The notes beneath the pieces are model-generated. The model did not search any database, had not been told where the DNA came from, and saw nothing but the letters and a program-made list of their open reading frames with translations. From an uncultured bacterium (GTDB lineage Bacteria > DRYD01), in assembly GCA_937139605.1 (NCBI GenBank), contig CAKZQG010000037.1, positions 62,001 through 126,000 of the forward strand: DNA of 64,000 bases. The letters run 5' to 3'. The position numbers and the translations under genes were made by a program. Shown here piece after piece: positions 25,922-35,495 of this stretch. How positions within the stretch are numbered: the first letter of the stretch is position 1; every line of letters starts with the position of its first letter.

Positions 25922-26821
25922 ATGGAAATTATTTTAGCTGAGAAAATGGGCTTCTGTTTTGGAGTCAAAAGAACAGTTAATGAAACTCAAAAATTAGTTG
26001 ATCAAAATTTAACTAATGCTATTACTTTTGGGCCTATTATTCATAATAACGATGTTATCTCTTATTTCAATCAAAAAGGTATAACTTATGTTAATAACTT
26101 AGAAGAATTAAAACAAAAATTAATTGAGAAGAAAATAGATACTGTTGTTGTAAGAACTCATGGAATAAGAAAAGACACATTGGAAGAAATAAAAAAACTA
26201 AATCTAAAAGTAATAAATGGTACTTGTCCTTATGTTACTAAGGTTCATAAGATAGTAGAGAAAATGTCAAAAGAAGGGTATCCTATTCTGATTATAGGTA
26301 AGGCTGATCATCCCGAAATAATTGGAGTTACTGGATATATTGAAAATAATGTTCCATATTTTATTGTAAAAGATGAAGAAGATTTAAATCAAATTGATTT
26401 TTCTAAGATTAAAAAAATAGTTGTTGTATCCCAAACTACTGAAAAAATAGAAAAGGTTCAAAAAATTGTTTCAAAGCTTATTAGTTTTATTCCTGAAGTT
26501 AGATATTTTAAAACTATATGTTATGCTACTGACGAAAATCAGGAAGCAGTTCATAAATTAGCACCGGAAGTAGATGTTATGATAGTTATAGGTGGTAAAA
26601 ATAGTTCTAATACCAAAAAATTATTTGAAATAGCTAAAAAATATTGTCAAAGAAGCTATCATATAGAAAATGAAAAAGAATTAGATATAAACTGGTTTAA
26701 TTATAACGATAAGGTTGGGATAAGTGCTGGAGCTTCCACTCCAGATTGGGTTATCTCCAATGTTATTAATAAAATTAAAGAATTTTCTAATATACTCCAA
26801 AATAGTATAATTAAAACATAG
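25922..26821 (+). CDS. ispH: 4-hydroxy-3-methylbut-2-enyl diphosphate reductase
   Basis: Last enzyme of the MEP isoprenoid pathway, which reduces HMBPP to IPP and DMAPP with a [4Fe-4S] centre. All three cluster cysteines are visible: Cys12 in GFCFGVKR, Cys102 in NGTCPYVTK and Cys200 in TICYATDENQ. Other signatures include RTHGIRK, GKADHPEIIGVTGY, VVSQTTE, GGKNSSNT and GISAGASTPDW. At 299 residues the length is typical, and no fused S1 domains are present. dxs lies at 30381, so both ends of the pathway are in this window. GAGGGG supports the start. Confidence 0.97.
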   Translation: MEIILAEKMGFCFGVKRTVNETQKLVDQNLTNAITFGPIIHNNDVISYFNQKGITYVNNLEELKQKLIEKKIDTVVVRTHGIRKDTLEEIKKLNLKVINGTCPYVTKVHKIVEKMSKEGYPILIIGKADHPEIIGVTGYIENNVPYFIVKDEEDLNQIDFSKIKKIVVVSQTTEKIEKVQKIVSKLISFIPEVRYFKTICYATDENQEAVHKLAPEVDVMIVIGGKNSSNTKKLFEIAKKYCQRSYHIENEKELDINWFNYNDKVGISAGASTPDWVISNVINKIKEFSNILQNSIIKT

Positions 26822-26937
26822 TATAATTGAAATGTAGTTTTATTTTTTCTATAGGAATTCTAATTTAGGTATAAAATATTATAGTAAAGGAATTAGGAAA
26901 TATTTTAGATATTGCTAAAAAGGGAAAGGGAAATTTT

Positions 26938-28401
26938 ATGAGAAGGCAGATAAAAAGTATTTTATTTTATAGCGTAATTCTATTTCTTATTTTTTGGATT
27001 TTTTATATAATTAATTTAATGTCAGTAAAAAGTGAAAATAATAGTGATACAAAAAGTAAGGAGAATTTAGAAGTAGATATAGGTAGGCCTGATTTTGAAT
27101 TATTTAGACAAGTTATTGCTTACTCTTATAAATATTTTCCTGAAGATTTTAGTATTAAAGATAAATTAAATAAAACTTTGGATAAAGTTGAAAATGCTTT
27201 AAATTATTTGGGGTATAATATTAATGTACATTCTATAAATTCCAATAATTTAAAAGATTATCTTACTGAATTTGAAACGAAAGTTAATGAAATTTATAAT
27301 CAAATTAAAAATCAAAATGTAGACGTTTCTAAGAATTTAGCTAAAAAAAATTTAACTCAAAATCAAATTGAAGTTTATAATAATTTAAATAAATATTTAA
27401 AAAGTTATCCTGCATATTTTAAGTTTGTTTTAAATAGTTATTGTTCTACTTTGGATCCTTATACTAATTATATGGGGCCTAAGGAGTATAGAGTATTTAA
27501 TGAAGGGATTAGTGGTGGAAATTTTAGTGGAATTGGAGTAGCTATGTCTTCTGTTAAAGATAAAGACGGAGAAATTATTATTATCGATGTATTTGAAGAT
27601 ACTCCTGCTTATAAAGTTGGAATAAAACCGGGAGATAAAATAGTTAAGGTAGATGGAAAAGATGTTAAAGATTATTCTGTTGATACTGTTCAATCTATGA
27701 TAAGAGGACCAAAAGGTACTCCCGTTGTTTTAACTATTAGAAGAGAAAAAGAATTAATTGAATTTAAAATCATTAGAGATATTATTCATATAAAAAGTAT
27801 AAAAGAAAAACTAATTAATAAAAATGGAATTGAAATAGGTTATATAAGAATAACTAGTTTTAATAAAGATACTGCTAAGGAATTTTTAGAATCTTACAAT
27901 AAACTTAATAAGCCTAAAAAAATTATAATAGACTTAAGAAACAATGGAGGAGGATTATTAGATCAAGCTGTTAAAATAACTTCTTATTTTGTGGAAAATA
28001 AAAGATTAGCTGTCTATCTTAAATCTAAGAATGGAATTGAAAGGGATTATTATACTTATTCTAATGAAAAAATTGATGCTGATGTTGTTATTTTGGTTAA
28101 TAATTATACTGCAAGTGCTGCGGAAATTTTAGCACAGTCTCTTAAAGACCTTAAAAAAGATACTATTATTGTAGGAGTACCTTCTTATGGAAAAAATAGT
28201 GTTCAAACTCTATTTAATCTTATGGATGGGGGAGTTCTTAAATTAACTATTGCTAAATATTATACTTTATCTAATAGAGATATTTCTAAGGACAATGTAA
28301 GTTTGGATTATAAAGTAGATTTTAATGATTCTAATCCCCTTGATTTTGCTAGTGATAAAGATGCTCAGTTAAATAAAGCTATAGAATTATTATCTAATTG
28401 A
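26938..28401 (+). CDS. C-terminal processing peptidase, S41 family
   Basis: Envelope serine protease of the CtpA/Prc type, 487 residues. One N-terminal membrane segment (about 7-28), a helical region (45-160), a PDZ domain (about 195-275; GIGVAMS, TPAYKVGIKPGDKIVKVDG), then the S41 catalytic domain. The Ser/Lys dyad is Ser393 in YTASAAEILAQ and Lys419 in YGKNSVQTL, at the family's usual spacing. YIRITSF and IIDLRNNGGGLL are further signatures. It processes C-termini of periplasmic or envelope proteins. The distance to ispH is 116 nt, enough for its own promoter, though no convincing -35 was found. Confidence 0.94.
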   Translation: MRRQIKSILFYSVILFLIFWIFYIINLMSVKSENNSDTKSKENLEVDIGRPDFELFRQVIAYSYKYFPEDFSIKDKLNKTLDKVENALNYLGYNINVHSINSNNLKDYLTEFETKVNEIYNQIKNQNVDVSKNLAKKNLTQNQIEVYNNLNKYLKSYPAYFKFVLNSYCSTLDPYTNYMGPKEYRVFNEGISGGNFSGIGVAMSSVKDKDGEIIIIDVFEDTPAYKVGIKPGDKIVKVDGKDVKDYSVDTVQSMIRGPKGTPVVLTIRREKELIEFKIIRDIIHIKSIKEKLINKNGIEIGYIRITSFNKDTAKEFLESYNKLNKPKKIIIDLRNNGGGLLDQAVKITSYFVENKRLAVYLKSKNGIERDYYTYSNEKIDADVVILVNNYTASAAEILAQSLKDLKKDTIIVGVPSYGKNSVQTLFNLMDGGVLKLTIAKYYTLSNRDISKDNVSLDYKVDFNDSNPLDFASDKDAQLNKAIELLSN

Positions 28402-28440
28402 TATTTATGAAATAATATTAATAGCTAGGAGGGATAAAAT

Positions 28441-28578
28441 ATGCCAAAAAGAACATATCAACCTAATAATCGAAAAATGAAGAAAAAACATGGATTTTTA
28501 GCAAGAATATCTACTAAAAGTGGAAAAAAAATAATCAAAAGAAGAATTCAAAAAGGTAGATGGAGGTTAGCTCTTTAA
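28441..28578 (+). CDS. rpmH: 50S ribosomal protein L34 (bL34)
   Basis: A 45-residue, very basic protein. [30 protein letters not shown], and the end [11 protein letters not shown] match the bL34 family closely (KRTYQPxxRKRKxxHGFRxRM). TAGGAGGGA precedes the ATG. In most bacteria rpmH is followed by rnpA and adjoins dnaA; here it lies between ctpA and divIVA, with neither nearby. This is another dispersed ribosomal gene. Confidence 0.95.
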   Translation: MPKRTYQPNNRKMKKKHGFLARISTKSGKKIIKRRIQKGRWRLAL

Positions 28579-28602
28579 TTATATTATCTTGAGGTGAAAA
28601 AA

Positions 28603-29244
28603 ATGAAAGATTATAATAATGATTTTGCTATCTTAACACCTGCAGATATCTCTAGAATTAAATTTAATACTTCTTTTAAAGGATATAATAAAGAAGAAGT
28701 AGATGAATTTTTAGAACAACTTAATGTTTATTATACTAAATTATGGAAAGAAAATATAGAACTAAAAAATAAAGTAGAGTATTTAACTAAAGAACTAGAA
28801 CATTATAAAAAATTAGAAAATACTATTCAAGAATCATTAGTTACTTCTAAAAAGATTTCAAATGAAATAATTCAATCTGCAAAACTAGAAGCAGAAAATA
28901 TAATCAAAAAAGCTCAATTAAATCAATTAACTATTGAAAATGAATCTAAAAGAATATTTGAAAAACTACAAAATGATATAAATCAATTAAAAAATTTAAG
29001 AAATGATTTATTAAAAGAAACTAAATATTATTTATCAATTTTATTAGAAAAATTATCTGAAATAGAAAATGGATTTAATGTGGAAGAGGAATATTATAAA
29101 GTATTTTTTAATAAGTATTCTTTATTTTTAAAGGAAAGTACGGATGAATGTTTAAATAAATTATTAGCTCTTAAAGATGGAGTTTTTACTTTAGATTTTA
29201 TTAAAAACTCAAATAATAACGAATTAAAAAGTAATCTGGAATAA
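28603..29244 (+). CDS. divIVA: DivIVA-family coiled-coil cell-division/polarity protein
   Basis: A 213-residue coiled-coil protein. The N-terminal lipid-binding domain is recognisable: LTPADI at residues 10-15, F-x-x-x-x-GYNKEEVDEFLEQL (28-45). A long Lys/Glu/Leu/Asn coiled coil (45-150) follows, with a short C-terminal helical part. DivIVA-type proteins bind negatively curved membrane and position division or polar growth proteins. ATG 28603 is chosen over GTG 28594 because GAGGTGAAAAAA lies correctly before it. The gene follows rpmH by 24 nt. Such proteins also occur in diderms, so it does not prove a Gram-positive host. Confidence 0.85.
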   Translation: MKDYNNDFAILTPADISRIKFNTSFKGYNKEEVDEFLEQLNVYYTKLWKENIELKNKVEYLTKELEHYKKLENTIQESLVTSKKISNEIIQSAKLEAENIIKKAQLNQLTIENESKRIFEKLQNDINQLKNLRNDLLKETKYYLSILLEKLSEIENGFNVEEEYYKVFFNKYSLFLKESTDECLNKLLALKDGVFTLDFIKNSNNNELKSNLE

Positions 29245-29275
29245 TATTAATGATATTAATAAAAGGAGGTAAATT

Positions 29276-29800
29276 ATGAAAAAACCAGTATTACAGTTTT
29301 CTATTCCATGTTTAGAAATAGAGACAGAAGATAAGCCACCTGTTTTTTCTTATGTATTCTATGAATTACCATTCCCTAATGCTCCGGTTTCTTTTTATAT
29401 TGCTAACGGTTGGTCTAATGGAGAAGGTAGTTTTACTCAAGAAATTAAATTAGTTAAGCCTTCAGGAAATGTCTTAGTTTCTACAGGTAAGCAAGATTTT
29501 GAACTAAAAAGTACTAATATCCCACAGTTAATGGTAAATTTATTTAGAGATATGATGTTTGATGAATTTGGGGATTATAAAGTAGAAGTTTATCTTAATG
29601 ATGAAAAAGTTATGGAATATCCATTAACTGTTAGACAATTAACAACTGAAGAGATAAGAAGGGTACAAGAGATACAAAGTAGGTTAGAAAATCAAGGGAC
29701 TCCTTCGCAAGCTCAACCTGCTCAAACTCAAACAACTAATGAATCTAAAAAAGAAACCAAAAGAATTTCTTCTGATGATGAATTCCTTATTTCTGGCTAA
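29276..29800 (+). CDS. Conserved hypothetical protein (beta-rich)
   Basis: A 174-residue soluble protein without signal peptide. Residues 1-125 alternate short hydrophobic strands: VLQFSIPCLEI, FSYVFYELPFP, FYIANGWSNGEGSFTQEI, VEVYLNDEKVMEYPL. This suggests a beta-sandwich, and weakly recalls DUF6941-type proteins of other low-GC bacteria (from memory, unverified). The tail (135-174) is Gln/Pro/Thr/Ser-rich and probably disordered. AAAGGAGGT precedes the ATG. The gene sits between divIVA and coaD, all in the same direction. No function assigned. Confidence 0.6.
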   Translation: MKKPVLQFSIPCLEIETEDKPPVFSYVFYELPFPNAPVSFYIANGWSNGEGSFTQEIKLVKPSGNVLVSTGKQDFELKSTNIPQLMVNLFRDMMFDEFGDYKVEVYLNDEKVMEYPLTVRQLTTEEIRRVQEIQSRLENQGTPSQAQPAQTQTTNESKKETKRISSDDEFLISG

Positions 29801-29877
29801 TTTTATTATTTTATATTAAAATTTTTCATAAATATATAAAAAGTTAAAATGAATATTGGAAATGGAGGTTAATAAGT

Positions 29878-30384
29878 ATTAAAGTAGCAGTATATCCAGG
29901 GAGTTTTGATCCTATAACTTTAGGACATATTGATATAATTAAAAGAGGAATTGATTTATTTGATAAAATAATAATTCTAGTTATGATTAATCCTAAAAAA
30001 CAAGGATTATTTACTATATTTGAAAGAAAAAATCTAATAGAAAAAGCTTTAAAGGAATTTAATTTTATTAATTGTGAGGTTGATGTATATCAAGGATTAT
30101 TAGTAGATTATTTAAAAAAAAATAACATAAAATATATAATAAAAGGGATAAGAGCTATCTCAGATTTTGAATACGAGTTTCAGCAATATATCGTTAATAG
30201 TAGTTTTGAAAGTAATATAGATACTATCTTTTTTATGACTAATTATAATTACATGTATCTTAGTTCTTCTTTAGTAAAAGAGATAGCTTATTTTAAAGGG
30301 GATATATCGAAATTTGTACCATCTTCTATTATTGATGATATTAATAATAAAATAAATAATTTAAGGGAGCTAAAATCGATATGA
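29878..30384 (+). CDS. coaD: Phosphopantetheine adenylyltransferase with apparent AUU start
   Basis: Penultimate enzyme of coenzyme A synthesis. The N-terminus KVAVYPGSFDPITLGHIDII is the classic CoaD nucleotidyltransferase site (PGSFDPxTxGH), and KGIRAISDFEYEFQ matches family 'RGlR...DfeyE'. LSSSLVKEIAYFKGD matches 'iSSSlvKEia..ggd'. The conserved frame extends upstream of every ATG, GTG or TTG. GGAGGT (29864-29869) is followed eight bases later by ATT at 29878, giving a 168-residue protein of normal length. The first in-frame ATG (29983) would delete the active site. Stop overlaps the dxs start (ATGA). Confidence 0.93.
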   Translation: MKVAVYPGSFDPITLGHIDIIKRGIDLFDKIIILVMINPKKQGLFTIFERKNLIEKALKEFNFINCEVDVYQGLLVDYLKKNNIKYIIKGIRAISDFEYEFQQYIVNSSFESNIDTIFFMTNYNYMYLSSSLVKEIAYFKGDISKFVPSSIIDDINNKINNLRELKSI

Positions 30385-32390
30385 ATACAACTAATTTTGA
30401 TAATACTAAATATTTAAAATACATAAATTATAAAAATATTAAGGATTTTAATTATAATCAATTAGAAATATTAGCTCAGGAATTAAGGGATTTTATTACT
30501 GAAGTAGTTTATCATAATGGTGGACACTATGGAAGTAATTTAGGGGTAGTAGAATTAACTATATCTTTACTAAGAAATTTTGATCCTGAACAAGATAAAA
30601 TAGTTTTTGATACTTCTCATCAAAGTTATATTTATAAAATATTAACTGATAGAAAAGAGAAATTTCATACTTTAAGAACTTTTAAGGGTATCTCTGGATT
30701 TTCTAAGATAAAAGAGAGTAAATTAGATCATTATGGAGCGGGGCATGCAGGAACAGGTTTAAGTGCTGCGTTAGGATATGCTAAAGCTAGGGATATTTTG
30801 AAACAAGATTATAATGTAGTAGCTGTAATAGGTGATGCTGCTTTAACTTGTGGTGTAACTTTTGAAGCTATAAATAACATAGGGCAATATCCTTCTAAAT
30901 TAATAATAGTTCTTAATGATAATGAATTCTCTATTTCTCCAAATGTTGGGGCATTCTCTATTTATCTTAAAAAACTTAGGAATAATCCTTTTTTAGTTAA
31001 AGTTGAAAAAAAAGTTGATGAAGTACTAAATTTATTACCTATTAATAGTTTAATAAAGAATTTCATAATTGATACTAAGAACTGGATAGAAGAAGGATTT
31101 ACAAAAGTAGTTTCTCCTTCTATTGTTGGAGTTATTTTTGAGGAATTTGGGATACAGTATATTGGGCCAGTTGATGGACATAATATTAAATTATTAGATG
31201 AAGTACTCTTATTTGCGAAGAAATTAGAGAAACCTGTTATTATTCATGTTTTAACCGAAAAAGGGAAAGGATCAAAAGAAGCCCAAGAACATCAAGAAAA
31301 ATTACACGGAGTAGCTAAAGGTAAATTAAAAATCTCTAATTTTATTTATTTTTCTACTGATGAAGGATTAAAAGTAGAAAAAAAAGAAGATAAAAAGTTA
31401 AAAACTTATACCGAAGTTTTTGGAGAAACTATTATAGAGTTAGCAAAAAATGATGATAAAATAGTAGCTATTACTGCTGCTATGCCTTCGGGTACTGGTT
31501 TAATTAATTTTTCTAAATTGTTTCCCGATAGATTCTTTGACGTAGGGATTGCTGAAGAACATGCTGTTATATTCTCTACTACTTTAGCTTTAAAAGGTTT
31601 AAAACCTGTAGTTTGTATTTATTCTACTTTTTTACAAAGAGCTTTTGATATGTTGATTCATGATGTGGCTTTACAGAATATCCCGGTTTTATTTGTATTA
31701 GATAGAGCTGGAATAGTTGGAGAAGATGGACCTACTCATCATGGCGTATTTGATTTATCTTATTTACGAATGATCCCTAATTTCCAGATCTTTGTACCTT
31801 CTAATGAATTAGAATTAAAAAATATTCTTTATACTGTTTTACAAAATTTGGATAAACCTACTGCTATAAGATACCCTAGAGATAATATTGAAGGACTTAA
31901 TAATGATTCTAAATTTTCTATTATTGATCTATATAGTTGGATTTTGAAATATGAATCTTCTTTATCAAATTACAATAAAAAAGTTGCTATTTTAGCTACA
32001 GGAAGATTAAATAGATTTATCCCTAAAGTTATTTCTCTATTAGAAAAATCTAATATATATTCTAAATGGTATAATTGTATAAGTATTAAGCCTTTAGATA
32101 ATAAAGTTTTAAGTAATTTAGTAGATTATGATTTAATTTTGACTTTAGAGGATAATGTATTAGCTGGGGGGTTTGGAAGTGCTGTTTTAGAATACTTTAA
32201 TGATAATTTTTATAATAAAAAACTGAATTTATTAAGGATAGGTTGGGGGGATTATTTTGTTGAACACGGTGCTATTAAAGAATTATATGATTTTTATGGA
32301 ATTAATGAACAAGAAATTTTTAATAAAATCCTTGAAAAATTGGATTTAGATGTTATAAAGATAGGGGTGAGTAATAATGAATCCGTTTAA
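30381..32390 (+). CDS. dxs: 1-deoxy-D-xylulose-5-phosphate synthase
   Basis: Thiamine-diphosphate enzyme that condenses pyruvate and glyceraldehyde 3-phosphate, the entry step of the MEP pathway. The 669-residue chain has HNGGHYGSNLGVVELTI at the start, the substrate loop GAGHAGTGLSAALG, and the ThDP site GDAALTCG...LNDNEFSIS. The usual GDG is GDA here, a conservative change. Transketolase-like EEHAVIFSTTLA and DRAGIVGEDGPTHHG, characteristic of DXS, are intact. The start overlaps the coaD stop (ATGA) and the end overlaps nuoH by 14 bases, so the three genes are probably one transcript. Confidence 0.96.
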   Translation: MNTTNFDNTKYLKYINYKNIKDFNYNQLEILAQELRDFITEVVYHNGGHYGSNLGVVELTISLLRNFDPEQDKIVFDTSHQSYIYKILTDRKEKFHTLRTFKGISGFSKIKESKLDHYGAGHAGTGLSAALGYAKARDILKQDYNVVAVIGDAALTCGVTFEAINNIGQYPSKLIIVLNDNEFSISPNVGAFSIYLKKLRNNPFLVKVEKKVDEVLNLLPINSLIKNFIIDTKNWIEEGFTKVVSPSIVGVIFEEFGIQYIGPVDGHNIKLLDEVLLFAKKLEKPVIIHVLTEKGKGSKEAQEHQEKLHGVAKGKLKISNFIYFSTDEGLKVEKKEDKKLKTYTEVFGETIIELAKNDDKIVAITAAMPSGTGLINFSKLFPDRFFDVGIAEEHAVIFSTTLALKGLKPVVCIYSTFLQRAFDMLIHDVALQNIPVLFVLDRAGIVGEDGPTHHGVFDLSYLRMIPNFQIFVPSNELELKNILYTVLQNLDKPTAIRYPRDNIEGLNNDSKFSIIDLYSWILKYESSLSNYNKKVAILATGRLNRFIPKVISLLEKSNIYSKWYNCISIKPLDNKVLSNLVDYDLILTLEDNVLAGGFGSAVLEYFNDNFYNKKLNLLRIGWGDYFVEHGAIKELYDFYGINEQEIFNKILEKLDLDVIKIGVSNNESV

Positions 32391-33762
32391 TCAAATATTT
32401 AGTTTTTTAAAATTTACTATTATGTTAATTATTTTTTATTTTATTTTGTCTTTAGTTTTATTAGGAGTATCTTTTAGTGGTGTTTTTATTTTAGATAAAA
32501 TCGGGATTATTTCATTATTGAAAAATTATTTTATTATCCCTGCTAATTTCAATTGGTTTAGTTATGTTCTTTATTCTTTAATTGGAATTTTATTTATATT
32601 AACTATTTTAATGGGGAGTGTTATAATACAGGTTTGGTGGGAAAGAAAATTCTCCGCTAAAATTCAAGGAAGAATGGGGCCCACTGTTGTTAATTTACCA
32701 TTTTTACTTGATATAGGTAGTAAAAATATATATCTTGGTGGGTTGCTTCAACCTATTGCTGATGTAATTAAATTAATTCAAAAAGAGATTTTGATTCCAG
32801 AAACTTCTTATCCTCATTTGTTTTTATTATCTCCTATCTTGGCTTTTTCTACTGTTATGATTGTTTTTGGGGTAGTTCCTTTTAGTAGGGATTTTATTAT
32901 GCTTAAAGATTTAAATATTGGATTGCTTTTTATATTTGCTATTTCTAGTTATATGGTGATTTCATTGGTACTAGCTTCTTGGGCTTCTAATAATAAGTAC
33001 TCTTTATTAGGGGGGCTTAGAACCGTTGCTCAAATGCTTAGTTATGAAATCCCATTGCTGTTATCTTTCTTATCTGTTATTATTTTTGCTGGTAGTTTTG
33101 AAGTTGTTAAAATAATGGAATTACAAGATAAAATTGGTTGGCTAATATTCTATCAGCCTTTGATGTTTATTATATTTTTATGGTCTATGGTAGCTGAAAA
33201 TAATAGAGCTCCTTTTGATTTACCTGAAGCTGAAAGTGAATTGGTTGCTGGGTTTGTTACTGAATATTCTTCTATGGCTTTTGCTTTATTTTATTTAGCT
33301 GAATATGGGTATCTATTTTTTAATAGTATTATAATATCTATTTTATTTTTAGGGGGAGATTCTTTATTACCTGCTTCCTTATTAGCTGCTTTTTCTAATT
33401 ATTTACCTAAGGAAATTTTTGAATTACTCTTAATTGCTAATACTAATGTTATATGGTTATTTCTTAAAGCTTTTGTAGTTTTAAGTTTAATAATGTTATT
33501 TAGATGGACTTATCCGAGAATAAGGATGGATCATTTAATGAATTTGGCTTGGAAAGCTTTTATTCCTATTACTTTAATTAATATTATGTTCTCTTCTTTT
33601 GATTTGATTTTATCTTTAAGTTTATTTGGAGATAATTTTATATTACCTGTATTTAATTGGATTTTCTTTTTGGTTATTTTATATTTAACTGCTATTAAGA
33701 AGATTACTTTATCTTCTAAATATAAAAATGTTCCAGTTTTTTATAAAAGATATAGTACTTAA
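32377..33762 (+). CDS. nuoH: NADH-quinone oxidoreductase subunit H
   Basis: Membrane subunit at the quinone-binding end of complex I, with about nine or ten predicted helices. Family signatures: ERKFSAKIQGRMGP, LLQPIADVIKLIQKE, AENNRAPFDLPEAESELVAGF, TEYSSMAFALFYLAEY, and RWTYPRIRMDHLMNLAWK near the end. At 461 residues it is longer than many NuoH (320-400), owing to N-terminal and C-terminal extra helices. GGGGTGAGTAAT precedes the ATG, which overlaps dxs. It is followed by a GltD-like flavoprotein and a NuoI-like ferredoxin rather than by nuoI directly. Confidence 0.96.
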   Translation: MNPFNQIFSFLKFTIMLIIFYFILSLVLLGVSFSGVFILDKIGIISLLKNYFIIPANFNWFSYVLYSLIGILFILTILMGSVIIQVWWERKFSAKIQGRMGPTVVNLPFLLDIGSKNIYLGGLLQPIADVIKLIQKEILIPETSYPHLFLLSPILAFSTVMIVFGVVPFSRDFIMLKDLNIGLLFIFAISSYMVISLVLASWASNNKYSLLGGLRTVAQMLSYEIPLLLSFLSVIIFAGSFEVVKIMELQDKIGWLIFYQPLMFIIFLWSMVAENNRAPFDLPEAESELVAGFVTEYSSMAFALFYLAEYGYLFFNSIIISILFLGGDSLLPASLLAAFSNYLPKEIFELLLIANTNVIWLFLKAFVVLSLIMLFRWTYPRIRMDHLMNLAWKAFIPITLINIMFSSFDLILSLSLFGDNFILPVFNWIFFLVILYLTAIKKITLSSKYKNVPVFYKRYST

Positions 33763-33783
33763 AAGGGATTGAGGTGATTTATT

Positions 33784-35454
33784 ATGTTAGATAGTTTAAA
33801 TTATTTAGCGGATTCATTAAGAAGATTAATAGATGGCTTAAAAATTACTTATAGATATTTTATAAAAGAACCAATTTATACTTATAATTATCCAATAAAG
33901 ATAAAAGAAGTTTTTTCAAGGTGGAGAGGGAAGGTTAGAGTTAGAGCTTTTAATACTTTAGAAACTATTTATAATAGAAGTGAGAATATGTATAGATCTT
34001 TTAATTTGCCGCCTTGTGTAAGGGGTTGTCCTGCTAATGTTGATGCTAGGGGATATGTTGTACTTGCTGGGGAAGGTAAATTTATTGAAGCTTTAAATAT
34101 AGAGAGAGCTCAAAATCCTACTGCTATGTGTTTTGGAAATTTATGTACTGCCCCATGTGAAACTACTTGTAGTAGAGGTGTTCAAGATCATAAACCTATT
34201 GCTATTAGATTAATCAAAAAAGCTATTAGTGAATATAATTTGAAAGTTAAATTAGAAGATAAAGAAAGGTATAGTTTTACTATAGTTGGTAAAGAAAGTG
34301 GAAAGAGGATTGCTGTTATTGGTGCAGGGCCTGCAGGGATCGCTTGTGCTCATAGATTACTACGATATGGGCATAAAGTGGATTTATTTGAAAAATATGA
34401 TTTTTGTGGGGGGTATCTTTATTCTGGCGTGGCATTTTTTAGATTAGATAAAGATATTATGAATAAAGAATACGAAAATTTAATTACTTTCACTAAAAAT
34501 GGTAGAATTTTTTATAATGCTTGTATTATATCTGATGAAGAAAAAGATAAATTTAAAGTAATTTCTTATAATGATATAAAAGATTTAAATGGTTCTATAA
34601 ATTATTTAGATAAAAATAGTGGGATATTATTTAGTGAATTAGAGGAGAATTATGATGCGGTTGTTATTGCAGCCGGTGCTACTAAACCTAGAAAACTTAA
34701 TCTAAAAAACTCAGATAAAGTGGAATTAATTCAAGCTGAATGGTTTCTAGAGGATTGGAATTTAGGTATAAGGAGTTATAAAATAGGGAAAAAAGTAGTA
34801 GTTATTGGTGGTGGGGGGACGGGGATTGATGCTGCTAGAACATGTAAAAAAGTGTTTTCTGATGAGGTTATTATTGTAGATTTACTTCCTAGAGAAGATT
34901 TGCCTGTAGCTGAAGAAGAGAAAGTAGAAGCAGAGGAAGATGATAATATTAAGTTTATTTGTTCAGTTATGCCTACTGAAGTTGTTATTGATGAAAATAA
35001 TAAAATAGTGGGTTTAAAAGTTGTAAAGTGTTTATGGGGCCCCTTAACTAGTAATGGTAGGAAAAAACTTATTAAAACTAATGATGAATTTGTTATTGAA
35101 TGTGATACTATTATTTTAGCTGTATCAAGAGATATTTATATCCCCTTTGCTCCTAAAGATATTGTTGGGAGTAGAGGGGAAATAATTGTTGATGGTTTTG
35201 ATGTTACTGCTTATGGTTTTGTTTATAAGTTTGGGCAGAGTTCAAGATCTAAGGTGTTTGCTGCAGGTGAAGCTTGTTATGGACCACAACCTGCAATTGT
35301 CGCTTTAGCTAGTGGAAATAGAACTGCCGAGAGAATTCATATGTATTTAACTAATGAATTACCTCCAGTTTTAGATTTTGAAGTCCAAAAGGTATTAGGG
35401 CCTTTAAATGTTCATAAAGTTTTAAGAAAATCAGAGGTTTTAAAAGTTGGTTAG
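33784..35454 (+). CDS. GltD/NfnB-like FAD-NAD(P)H oxidoreductase within a complex I cluster
   Basis: A 556-residue glutamate-synthase-small-subunit-like flavoprotein. Residues 70-160 hold the N-terminal cysteine domain: PPCVRGCPANVDARGYV, then CFGNLCTAPCETTCSRG, expected to bind iron-sulfur clusters. FAD-binding VIGAGPAGIACAHRL (about 178-192), CGGYLYSGVAFFRLDK, NAD(P)-binding VIGGGGTGIDAA (about 340-351) and a closing AAGEACYGPQ follow. It lies between nuoH and a NuoI-like gene (21 and 41 nt gaps). No nuoE/F/G is in the window. Inference: it delivers NAD(P)H electrons to the NuoI-like ferredoxin of an atypical complex I. Ordinary GltD is the alternative, but no gltB is present. Confidence 0.85.
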   Translation: MLDSLNYLADSLRRLIDGLKITYRYFIKEPIYTYNYPIKIKEVFSRWRGKVRVRAFNTLETIYNRSENMYRSFNLPPCVRGCPANVDARGYVVLAGEGKFIEALNIERAQNPTAMCFGNLCTAPCETTCSRGVQDHKPIAIRLIKKAISEYNLKVKLEDKERYSFTIVGKESGKRIAVIGAGPAGIACAHRLLRYGHKVDLFEKYDFCGGYLYSGVAFFRLDKDIMNKEYENLITFTKNGRIFYNACIISDEEKDKFKVISYNDIKDLNGSINYLDKNSGILFSELEENYDAVVIAAGATKPRKLNLKNSDKVELIQAEWFLEDWNLGIRSYKIGKKVVVIGGGGTGIDAARTCKKVFSDEVIIVDLLPREDLPVAEEEKVEAEEDDNIKFICSVMPTEVVIDENNKIVGLKVVKCLWGPLTSNGRKKLIKTNDEFVIECDTIILAVSRDIYIPFAPKDIVGSRGEIIVDGFDVTAYGFVYKFGQSSRSKVFAAGEACYGPQPAIVALASGNRTAERIHMYLTNELPPVLDFEVQKVLGPLNVHKVLRKSEVLKVG

Positions 35455-35495
35455 TTTTTTTATTTTTTTATAGTTTATAAGAAGGGGGAATTATT

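Noticed and set aside
26802-26830. Repeated TATAATT as a promoter before ctpA
   Set aside because: Two copies of AGTATAATT occur, but no -35-like hexamer lies at 16-18 bases, and TATAAT arises often by chance in this AT-rich DNA.
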